From: Palleronia aestuarii
GTDB taxonomy: Bacteria > Pseudomonadota > Alphaproteobacteria > Rhodobacterales > Rhodobacteraceae
Direction: 5' to 3'
Assembly: GCF_003253995.1 (NCBI RefSeq)
Contig: NZ_QKZL01000012.1
Span: forward strand, 32,004-96,003
Length of the DNA stretch: 64,000 nucleotides
Shown in pieces: positions 25,732-33,094 of the stretch (positions are counted from its first letter, which is position 1; the number at the start of each line of letters is the position of its first letter). A program made the position numbers and the translations under genes. Under the pieces are notes generated by a model. The model did not search any database and had not been told where the DNA came from. It saw only the letters and a program-made list of their open reading frames with translations.

Positions 25732-28286
25732 AGCCAGAGCACCTTTCTACGCAGTTCGATATCCTCGGCGAGGTCGCGCGAGGGTCCCTCGTGGATCACG
25801 GCGCCGCGTTCGAGCGCCACGGTCCGGTCCGACAGCGACAGCGCGAGGTCGAGGTTGTGATCGACGATGATGAGCGAGATCTCCTGCCGCAGCGCGTCGA
25901 AGCTCTCGAAGAGCTGTTCGACGATCGCGGGTGCCAGACCCTCGAACGGCTCGTCGAGGAGCAGGAGCCGCGTATCCCCCGAGAGAGCGCGCGCGACGGC
26001 GGCCATTTGCTGCTCGCCGCCCGACAGGTAGTCGGCCGGCGTGTCGATCCGATCCTTCAGGCGCGGGAAGTATTCGAAAATCCGGTCGTCGTCCCAGTGC
26101 ACGCCGGTCCCGTTGCGCCGCTTCAGCCGTCCGAGCTCAAGGTTCTGTCCCACGCTCATCCCCGCGAAGAGGCCGCGGCCCTGCGGGACATAGCTGATCC
26201 CGCGGCGCGCCATCTCCGCGGCGGGAAGGCCCGCGAGATCGGCGCCGTCCATGCGGATCTCGCCCGACCCCACGGGCGCGATGCCGATGAGCGCCTTCAG
26301 GAGCGTGGACTTGCCCGCGCCGTTGCGGCCCAGGAGCGCTAGGATCTCGTTCTCGTGTACGTCGAAGGTGACGTCGTTCAGGATGTGGCTCTTGCCGTAG
26401 CTCACGTTCACGTCCCGAAGCGAGATCAGCGCCGCGTCGCGAGCGGCGGAGGCACGCGGCGTGGCCGAGAGGCTGTCGGCGCCCGAGCCGATGTAGATCT
26501 CCTGCACCTCCGAACTCGTGCGGGCCTCGTCCACGCTTCCATCGAGCAGGACCCGCCCCTCGTTCATCACGGTGACGCGGTCGGCGAGTTCGAAGACCCG
26601 GTCGATGTCGTGCTCGACGAGGAGGATCGGGATGTCGGAGGAGAGCGACTTGATGAGCCGTCCCACCCGTTCCCGCTCCGCCGCGGAAAGACCGGCAAGC
26701 GGTTCGTCGGCGAGCAGGATCCGCGGCCCTGCCGCGAGCGCGATCCCCAGATCGAGCAGCCTCTGCCCGCCGTAGGAGAGGGCGTCGGCCCGCGCCTCGC
26801 CCATCCCGGCGAGGCCCATATAGGCCATCACCGCCTCGGTGCGCTCGTTGACCTCCTCGAGGTCGCGGGCGCGGCGGAGCGGATGCATGCGCGCCGGGTC
26901 GTTCGACTGGACCGCGATGCGGACATTCTCGCGCACGGTGAGTTCAGGGAAAAGGTTGGTGATCTGGAACGACCGCCCGACACCCGCCGCGGCGATCTCT
27001 TCCGGCGTGCGTCCCGAAAGTGGCTGACCGCCGAGGCGCACGGCGCCCGCATCGGGGGCATGGAGGCCCGACATGAGGTTGAAGGCGGTGGTCTTGCCCG
27101 CCCCGTTCGGCCCGATGAGCGCATGAAGGCTCCGGTCGGCCACGCGGAGCGAGACGTCGTCCACGGCGCGCAGACCGCCAAAGGACTTCGCGAGACCGTC
27201 GGCCTCCAGGATGGCGCCGTCGCGATGATCGCGGGGCTTCAGGAAATCGGGCAGGGGCGTCGTCTCCGCCCGGCGACCTGCCATTGCCGCGCCGCTTTCC
27301 GGGTCCGGCCGGAGCGCGCGCCGGATCTGGCCCGGGAGCCCCACCAGCCCCTCGCGGGCGAAGAGCACGAAGCCCATGAAGACGAGACCGAACCAGAGAA
27401 GCCAGTTGTCGGTGTAGATCGACAGGTATTCGCGGAAGAGGATGTAGAAGAGCGCGCCGATGCAGGGCCCGAGAAAGCCGCGCATCCCTCCGATCACGAC
27501 CATGGCGAGAAGCTCGCCCGAGAAGATCACCGACATCGGCTCCGCCGACGTCATGCGATTCTTGTAGAGCAGGAGCGCGCCCGCGAAGGCCGTGATCATC
27601 GCGGAGACGATGAAGGCCGCGAGCTTGTAGCGATCGACGCGGTAGCCCAGGAACCGCGTCCGCTCCTCGTTCTCGCGAATGGCGAGGAGCACGGTGCCGA
27701 GCGGCGAGTTGACGAAGCGCCAGAGGAGCCCGAGCACTCCCATCGCGAGGACGGCGACGAGCCAGTAATAGGGGGCCGACATCTCGAAATCGAGCCCGAG
27801 GAAGGCGGGACGCGCGATCCCTCCGAGACCGTTCTCGCCGCCCGTGACCTCGGTCCAGCGATAGGCGATGGCGAAACCCATCGCGGCGAGCGCGAGCGTC
27901 AGGAGCGAGAAGTAGACCCCCCGCCGCCGGAGGATGAGCGCACCGAAGACCGACGCGACGATCCCGGTCAGGACCAGCATCCCGAGGATCGGCAGCCAGA
28001 ATCCGCCGCCCATCGCGAGTGAAATGAGCCCCGCGGCATAGGCGCCGAGCCCGAACCAGGCGCCGTGACCGAAGGAGACGAGGCCCGTCTGGCCGGCGAG
28101 CACGTTGAGGCCCATGCAGGCGACGGCGAAGACCACGACCTCGGTGGCGGAAGTATAGGTGAGCCCCGCCGCGATCAGAACGAAGGGCAGCGCGACGAGC
28201 CCCGCGCCCGCGAGGAGAAGGGGGTGGAGGAGGGCGAAACGCCGGGTCTGCGCCGCGTCGTACCCGGTCGTGGGACTATCGGTCAT
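25728..28286 (-). CDS. LivM-LivG-LivF triple fusion, branched-chain amino acid-type ABC transporter
   Basis: One 852-residue polypeptide carrying three normally separate subunits. Residues 1 to about 320 are a LivM permease (NVLAGQTGLVSFGHGAWFGL, GGFLGP-type loop near 270). Residues about 358-600 are a LivG ATPase: Walker A GPNGAGKT near 392, signature LSYGGQRLL near 503, Walker B ILLADEPLAGL. Residues about 618-852 are a LivF ATPase: Walker A GRNGAGKS near 653, LSGGEQQM, LLLLDEPFEGL. Linkers of 20-40 residues join them, with no stop or frameshift. It follows livH by 6 nt. The joint order matches livM-livG-livF operons, so fusion by stop loss is likely. Substrate unknown; see the adjoining dehydrogenase and BKACE. 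Confidence 0.93.
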   Translation of the reverse strand: MTDSPTTGYDAAQTRRFALLHPLLLAGAGLVALPFVLIAAGLTYTSATEVVVFAVACMGLNVLAGQTGLVSFGHGAWFGLGAYAAGLISLAMGGGFWLPILGMLVLTGIVASVFGALILRRRGVYFSLLTLALAAMGFAIAYRWTEVTGGENGLGGIARPAFLGLDFEMSAPYYWLVAVLAMGVLGLLWRFVNSPLGTVLLAIRENEERTRFLGYRVDRYKLAAFIVSAMITAFAGALLLYKNRMTSAEPMSVIFSGELLAMVVIGGMRGFLGPCIGALFYILFREYLSIYTDNWLLWFGLVFMGFVLFAREGLVGLPGQIRRALRPDPESGAAMAGRRAETTPLPDFLKPRDHRDGAILEADGLAKSFGGLRAVDDVSLRVADRSLHALIGPNGAGKTTAFNLMSGLHAPDAGAVRLGGQPLSGRTPEEIAAAGVGRSFQITNLFPELTVRENVRIAVQSNDPARMHPLRRARDLEEVNERTEAVMAYMGLAGMGEARADALSYGGQRLLDLGIALAAGPRILLADEPLAGLSAAERERVGRLIKSLSSDIPILLVEHDIDRVFELADRVTVMNEGRVLLDGSVDEARTSSEVQEIYIGSGADSLSATPRASAARDAALISLRDVNVSYGKSHILNDVTFDVHENEILALLGRNGAGKSTLLKALIGIAPVGSGEIRMDGADLAGLPAAEMARRGISYVPQGRGLFAGMSVGQNLELGRLKRRNGTGVHWDDDRIFEYFPRLKDRIDTPADYLSGGEQQMAAVARALSGDTRLLLLDEPFEGLAPAIVEQLFESFDALRQEISLIIVDHNLDLALSLSDRTVALERGAVIHEGPSRDLAEDIELRRKVLWL

Positions 28287-28292
28287 GGCCGC

Positions 28293-29171
28293 TCACTCGA
28301 AGCGCAGGATGCGCTCGCCCAGCAGTCCGCGCGGGCGCGCGAGGAGGACGAGGAACATCAGGAGGTAGATCGCGGCCGTAGAATAGGCGGAAAGGCCGAC
28401 CCCGATGAGCACGCCCTTCGTCAGACCGACGAGGAGCGCCGCGAGGATGACCCCCCAGAAGGAGCCGAGGCCGCCGATCACCACGACGACGAAGGCCGGC
28501 ACGATAACCTCCGCCCCCATCGCGGGATGGACGGAGTAGATCGGCGCGAGGAGCACGCCCGCGAGCCCCGCGAGCCCGATCCCGATCCCCGCAACGATCG
28601 AGAGATAGGGGCGCAGCGAGATGCCGAGCGATCCGACGATGTCGGGATTCTGCACGCCCGCCCGCACGATCCGCCCGAACGCGCTACGATTGAGCAGCAC
28701 CCAGAGCGCCGCGACCGCGACGATCGCCACGGCGATGAGGAAGACGCGGTAGCGCGAATAGATGAAGTCGCCCAGGAAGACCTGTCCCCTGAGGATGTCG
28801 GGCATCGCGTAGGAGAGCGGCGCGGCCCCGAAGATCCAGCGCAGCCCCTGCTCGATCACCATGGCGAGCCCGAAGGTCAGTAGCAGCGAATAGAGCGGGT
28901 CGATGCGGTAGAACCGCGTGAAGAGCGTCCGCTCGACGATCATCCCGAGGCCCGCGACGAGGAGCGGCGCGAGGATCAGCGCGCCGAAATAGCCCGTATA
29001 GGGCGTGATCAGGATCGCGGCATAGGCGCCGATCGCGAAAAAGGCGCCATGCGCGAGGTTGATGATCCCGCCGAGCGAGAAGATCAGCGACAGGCCGAGC
29101 GCGATGAGGAGATAGTAGACCCCGTCGAGAAGCCCGTTCAGAACCTGCGTCAGGAAGAGTTCGATATACAT
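28293..29171 (-). CDS. LivH-type ABC transporter permease
   Basis: Inner-membrane permease of 292 residues, partner of the LivM domain in the downstream fusion. Typical features are the N-terminus YIELFLTQVLNGLLDGVYYLL, GLSLIFSLGGIINLAHGAFF and the cytoplasmic coupling segment GRIVRAGVQNPDIVGSLGIS. The start at MYIELFL follows GGAGG; the longer frame upstream is Arg/Pro-rich and overlaps the hairpin after the binding-protein gene. Confidence 0.93.
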   Translation of the reverse strand: MYIELFLTQVLNGLLDGVYYLLIALGLSLIFSLGGIINLAHGAFFAIGAYAAILITPYTGYFGALILAPLLVAGLGMIVERTLFTRFYRIDPLYSLLLTFGLAMVIEQGLRWIFGAAPLSYAMPDILRGQVFLGDFIYSRYRVFLIAVAIVAVAALWVLLNRSAFGRIVRAGVQNPDIVGSLGISLRPYLSIVAGIGIGLAGLAGVLLAPIYSVHPAMGAEVIVPAFVVVVIGGLGSFWGVILAALLVGLTKGVLIGVGLSAYSTAAIYLLMFLVLLARPRGLLGERILRFE

Positions 29172-29198
29172 CTGCGCGGATCCTCCCGCAGGTGGACG

Positions 29199-29223
29199 GG
29201 ACGCACGGCCGACCCGTGCGTCC
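29199..29223 (-). promoter_or_regulatory. perfect 10-bp hairpin between the binding-protein gene and livH
   Basis: Arms 29199-29208 and 29214-29223 pair perfectly around a 5-nt loop, just after the binding-protein stop. No T-run follows. Such hairpins commonly protect the upstream binding-protein mRNA and lower expression of the permease genes. Confidence 0.6.
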
Positions 29224-29232
29224 GCGCCCCGG

Positions 29233-30477
29233 TCAGCTGGAGAAGGTGCAGGCGCCCTCGGTACTCTGCGCGAGCACGTCGAGCGGCTGGTCCTCGCCGG
29301 GGATCGGTCCCGACGTGGTGAAGATGTCCCATTCGTTCTCGACCGCGTCGGGATCGAGCGCGGTGATCGCATAGATCTCCTGGATCAGCTGGTGATCCTC
29401 GGGCCTGAAATAGGCCTGCCGCGTCTTCTGCACGTCGAACTTGGCCTCGTCGCTCTCGAAATAGGCGATGAGCTCGTCGCCGTTGGCGCCGCCGATCGCA
29501 TCGATCCCCTGCGCCACGATCTTCAGGGCATTGTAATCGCCCCAGGCCTGGTTCTCCGGCGGCTTGCCGTATTTGTCGGTGAAGGTCTTGGTGAACGACT
29601 TCGATTCCTCGGTATCGACAAGGTGGTTCCAGACATTGGGCCAGGTGCCGCGGAAGTTCCGCGCCCCCGCGGCCCAGGCGGCCACCGTGTCGAAGCCGAA
29701 GCCCCCGAGCGTGAAGTCGAGGCCGAACTCGCCGTACTGCTTGAAGAAGTTGGTGATCTGCGTGCCCGCGAGGTTCAGCGCGACGACATCCGGCTCCACC
29801 TGCCGGATCTTCAGGAGATACGAGGAAAAGTCGGTGGCGTCCGTGGGTACCATCTCCTCGGCCACGATATTGCCCCCGTTGGCCTCGAGGAAGCTCTTGG
29901 CGGCGCGCAGCAGGTCGTGGCCGAAAGCGTAATCTGCGTTGAGCGTGTACCAGTCCTTGCCGTCGACGAGGCCCTCGTTCTGAAAGTACCGCCCCTCCGC
30001 GTTGACGTACATCGCGTTCTCGGTCTCGACATGGAACATGTAGCGGTTGCAATCCGACCCGCGAAGCGCGTCCGAATTGCCGCCCGTATTCACGAAGAGC
30101 TTGCCGTAGCGGGCCGCGACTTGGCTGATCGTCAGGCAGGATGCGGACGAAATTTCGCCCAGGATCATCTCCACCCCGTCGCGCTCGAACATCCGCTCGG
30201 CCTTGGTTGAGGCCGTCTGCGCGTTGACGCTGTCCTCCTTCAAAAGCTCGATCTGTCGGCCACCGACGCCGCCATTCGCGTTGATCTCCTCGAGAGCGAG
30301 GTCGACGCCCATCTGCCCGTATTCCCCGAGCGGTCCGAGAAAGCCCGTGAGCGGCGTCAGGTGCCCGATCTTCAGCGGACCCGACTGGGCGCGGAGATAG
30401 GTCGGCGCGGCGAGACCCAGGGCAAGCCCGGCCGTTCCGCCCTGCAGGAAAAGCCTGCGGTTCGTCCTTGTCTTCAT
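29233..30477 (-). CDS. substrate-binding protein of a LivJ/HAAT-type ABC importer
   Basis: Periplasmic binding protein of 414 residues. The start at MKTRTNRRLFLQGGTAGLAL gives a Tat signal (NRRLFL) with likely cleavage after LRAQ. The mature protein opens LKIGHLTPLTGFLGPLGEYG and ELLKEDSVNAQTASTKAERM, as in peripla_BP_6 proteins for branched-chain amino acids, amides and aromatic acids. First gene of the operon; divergent from gntR across an inverted repeat. Ligand undetermined; the downstream enzymes suggest a hydroxy acid or carnitine-like compound. Confidence 0.92.
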   Translation of the reverse strand: MKTRTNRRLFLQGGTAGLALGLAAPTYLRAQSGPLKIGHLTPLTGFLGPLGEYGQMGVDLALEEINANGGVGGRQIELLKEDSVNAQTASTKAERMFERDGVEMILGEISSASCLTISQVAARYGKLFVNTGGNSDALRGSDCNRYMFHVETENAMYVNAEGRYFQNEGLVDGKDWYTLNADYAFGHDLLRAAKSFLEANGGNIVAEEMVPTDATDFSSYLLKIRQVEPDVVALNLAGTQITNFFKQYGEFGLDFTLGGFGFDTVAAWAAGARNFRGTWPNVWNHLVDTEESKSFTKTFTDKYGKPPENQAWGDYNALKIVAQGIDAIGGANGDELIAYFESDEAKFDVQKTRQAYFRPEDHQLIQEIYAITALDPDAVENEWDIFTTSGPIPGEDQPLDVLAQSTEGACTFSS

Positions 30478-30538
30478 GGTGTCCCCTCCCTTCGAACGTC
30501 CGGCTCGGCCACTGGCCGTCTCCCCCCGGATTGTCGAT

Positions 30539-30557
30539 CTGTGATGTGAGATCACAG
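30539..30557. promoter_or_regulatory. inverted-repeat operator between the binding-protein gene and gntR
   Basis: CTGTGAT-GTGAG-ATCACAG has perfect 7-bp arms with a 5-nt spacer, midway in the 120-bp divergent gap. It is the best candidate site for the adjacent GntR/FCD regulator. It resembles a Crp site but has a 7-nt rather than 6-nt TGTGA/TCACA spacing. Confidence 0.6.
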
Positions 30558-30597
30558 TTGTCGCGGGCGGGGGTGTGTGTCAAGACTTGTCTCAACG

Positions 30598-31317
30598 ATG
30601 ACCCGCAAGCTCGACATCCTGCAGCCCGCGACCCGCGTGACGCTCTCGGACCAGGTTCATGCGGCGCTTGGCGACATGCTCCTGTCGGGGCAGTTGAGCC
30701 CGCTCGACAGGCTGTCGCTGCGCGAGCTTGCCGAGCGGATTGGGGTCTCCATCATGCCGGTGCGCGAGGCGGTCGGACGGCTCGCGGCGAGCGGCGCGCT
30801 CGAGGTGATGCCGAAGCGCGCGGTGCGAGTGCCGATGCTCTCGGCCGAGGCGTTCCGCGACCTCACCCGGATCCGCGTCCTGAACGAGGGCTGCGCCGCG
30901 CATCTGGCCGCGACGCGGGCAAGCGATGCGGAGATCGCCGAGATTTCTCATCTCACCCGCCGCTTCGACGAGGTGCTCGACAGCGCCTATGGGACAGCCC
31001 TGGCCGTGGCGGCGAACAAGGATCTGCATTTCGCGGTCTATCGCGCGGCGGGGTCGAAGGCCCTGCTCGACGTGATCTCGGTCCTGTGGCTTCGCGCCGG
31101 TCCGATCATCAATTTCGACATCGGCGTGGGGGAGGCGGCACCGGGCGGTGCGCGGCCGCATCATTCGCGCCGCAACCACGCCGCCCTCTGCGCGGCGCTC
31201 GAGGCACGCGACGGCGCCGAAGCGGAAGCCGCGGTCGCGCGTGACATCACCGAGGCGTCCGAACTCATCCTGGCGGCGGCCGATCTCGAGAAATCCCCGA
31301 CATTGAGGAGCGCATGA
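30598..31317 (+). CDS. GntR-family (FadR/FCD) transcriptional regulator
   Basis: A 239-residue regulator. The winged HTH spans about residues 10-70 (TLSDQVHAALGDMLLSGQL, SLRELAERIGVSIMPVREAV, LEVMPKRAVRV); the helical FCD ligand domain follows (TRIRVLNEGCAAHLAATRAS, HFAVYRAAGSKALLDVI, HAALCAALEARDG). A GTG seven codons upstream is an alternative start; neither has a clear SD, so leaderless translation is possible. It overlaps the SDR gene by four bases and is divergent from the importer, which it probably represses until a catabolite binds. Confidence 0.9.
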   Translation: MTRKLDILQPATRVTLSDQVHAALGDMLLSGQLSPLDRLSLRELAERIGVSIMPVREAVGRLAASGALEVMPKRAVRVPMLSAEAFRDLTRIRVLNEGCAAHLAATRASDAEIAEISHLTRRFDEVLDSAYGTALAVAANKDLHFAVYRAAGSKALLDVISVLWLRAGPIINFDIGVGEAAPGGARPHHSRRNHAALCAALEARDGAEAEAAVARDITEASELILAAADLEKSPTLRSA

Positions 31318-32084
31318 TGGATCTCGGATTGCAGGGCCACAGGGTGATCGTGACGGCGGGAGCGGCCGGGATCGGTCGCGCCATCGTCGAGGCGTTCAGG
31401 GCCGAAGGTGCGCGTGTCGTGACCTGCGACATCGACGAGACGGCCCTTTCGACCCTGCCGGACGACGTGACGGGATTTTCGGCCGACATGGGCAACGCGG
31501 AGGCCGTGGCCGGTTTCATGGAGCGGGCGATCGATGTGCTTGGCGGCCTCGATACGCTCGTCAACAATGCGGGCACGGCCGGTCCGACCGGGCCCGTGGA
31601 CGAGATCGATCCCGCCGATTGGGAGGCGTGCCTCCGAATCTGTCTCACGTCGCAGTTTCATTGCACGCGCCATGCGGTCCCTGCGCTGAAGCAAAGCGAC
31701 AATGCCTCGATCGCCAATATCTCCTCGCTCGCGGGACGGCTCGGTTTTGCGCTCAGAACGCCCTATGCGGCGGCGAAATGGGGCGTGATCGGGTTCACGA
31801 AATCTCTGTCGCTCGAGCTTGGCCCCGACGGGATCAGGGCCAACGCGATCCTGCCGGGCCTCGTCGCGGGCGAACGGCAGCGACGAGTGCTCGAAGCCAA
31901 GGCGCAGCGCCAGGGGCGGTCCTTCGCGGAGGTCGAAGGCGACGCGCTCTCCTATACCGGGCTTCGCAGCTACGTGCAGCCCGAGGAGATCGCGGACCAG
32001 ATCCTGTTCCTCGCCAGCCCACGGGGTCGAACTATCTCGGGCCAGGCGATTTCCGTCTGCGCCGATACGCAGATGCTCGCCTGA
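31314..32084 (+). CDS. SDR family oxidoreductase
   Basis: Classical short-chain dehydrogenase of 256 residues: cofactor motif VTAGAAGIGRAI (TGxxxGIG with Ala for the first Gly), NNAG at LVNNAGTAGP, catalytic Ser in ISSLAG, and YxxxK as YAAAKWG. The acidic residue in CDIDE suggests NAD(H). Cotranscribed with gntR, so it may oxidise a hydroxy compound in the same pathway as the divergent dehydrogenase and BKACE. Confidence 0.9.
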   Translation: MMDLGLQGHRVIVTAGAAGIGRAIVEAFRAEGARVVTCDIDETALSTLPDDVTGFSADMGNAEAVAGFMERAIDVLGGLDTLVNNAGTAGPTGPVDEIDPADWEACLRICLTSQFHCTRHAVPALKQSDNASIANISSLAGRLGFALRTPYAAAKWGVIGFTKSLSLELGPDGIRANAILPGLVAGERQRRVLEAKAQRQGRSFAEVEGDALSYTGLRSYVQPEEIADQILFLASPRGRTISGQAISVCADTQMLA

Positions 32085-32301
32085 ACCAAGGCAGCCATCG
32101 TCCAATCCGTGACGGACGGCCGTATCCGACTTCGCCTGCACCGATAGACGCCCGTCGCCCGGATCCGGGTCGACGATGCATGCTTCGCAGGCATTCCGTG
32201 CCCGCCTGACGGCTCTTCGTTCAGATCGACCGCGTGCTGCCCATCCGGGGGGTTGACTTGAGGGAAGGGTTGTAGATCATTCCTGTATGGAAACGTAGTT
32301 C

Positions 32302-32311
32302 TCATATATGA
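32302..32311. promoter_or_regulatory. palindrome overlapping the IclR start codon
   Basis: TCATATATGA is a perfect 10-bp palindrome that includes the iclR-type ATG, in the AT-rich end of a 223-bp gap. It could be an autoregulatory site; length alone makes chance occurrence plausible. Confidence 0.3.
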
Positions 32312-33075
32312 ACAACATCAAATCGGCAGTTCGTGTTCTCGACATCCTCGAAGTCCTTTCGACGCGGGCGGCGCCGATGCGCTTTGCCGATCTCGCCCGT
32401 GAGCTGTCGATCCCGAAGAGCAGCCTGCATGGGCTGATGGGAACGCTCGTCAGTCGCGGCTACGTGATGCGGGACGAGGCGGACCGGTACCGGATGGTCG
32501 ACGGGCTGCGGGACGGGTTTAACTGGATCGGCGGGTTCCGCGCGCGGCTACAGGCCGTCGCCGCGCCGATCATCGCCGCCACCCGCGACCGGATCGGCGA
32601 GACGGTCTTCGTCTGCGTGCAGCGCCCCGATCTCGACGTCACGCTGGTCTGCAAGGCGGTGAGCGAACGGCCGATCCGCTACGACGCAGCGGAGCAGTCG
32701 CGGCTGCCCGCCTATGCGACGGTGATGGGGCGCGTCCTCCTCGCCCATTCCGAGCCCGACGCGGTCGACGCCTATTTCGCGCGGACGGAACTGCATGCAT
32801 TCACCGCGCGCAGCGTGACGGGCGAGGCGGCGCTCCGGGCGGAGCTCGCCCGGATCCGCGAGGCGGGCTACGGCACGATCGAGGAGGAGTTCGCGGAAGG
32901 TGGCTGCGGGATCGCCGCGCCGATCCGCGACGCGAAGGGCAACGTCGTCGCCGTTGTCGACATCGCGACCGTGGCGCAGCGTTACCGGGAGCGTTCCGAC
33001 GAGATGCGCGATGCGGCCCTCGAGACCGCGGCACAGATCAGCCAGCGCCTGGGACGGGCGGGGAGCCAGGCATGA
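32308..33075 (+). CDS. IclR-family transcriptional regulator
   Basis: A 255-residue regulator with an N-terminal winged HTH (SAVRVLDILEVLSTRAAPMR, LARELSIPKSSLHGLMGTLV) and the IclR effector domain (GETVFVCVQRPDLDVTLVCK, LPAYATVMGRVLLA, EGGCGIAAPIRDAKGNVVAV). It lies only 19 nt before hyuA, so it heads, and probably controls, the long hydantoinase/importer operon. IclR proteins usually respond to small carboxylic acids or aromatic catabolites. Confidence 0.93.
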   Translation: MNNIKSAVRVLDILEVLSTRAAPMRFADLARELSIPKSSLHGLMGTLVSRGYVMRDEADRYRMVDGLRDGFNWIGGFRARLQAVAAPIIAATRDRIGETVFVCVQRPDLDVTLVCKAVSERPIRYDAAEQSRLPAYATVMGRVLLAHSEPDAVDAYFARTELHAFTARSVTGEAALRAELARIREAGYGTIEEEFAEGGCGIAAPIRDAKGNVVAVVDIATVAQRYRERSDEMRDAALETAAQISQRLGRAGSQA

Positions 33076-33094
33076 ATAACCGGAGAGGCGAGCG

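Noticed and set aside
32253..32290. TTGACT-based promoter for the IclR operon
   Set aside because: No acceptable -10 at 15-19 nt; left unassigned.
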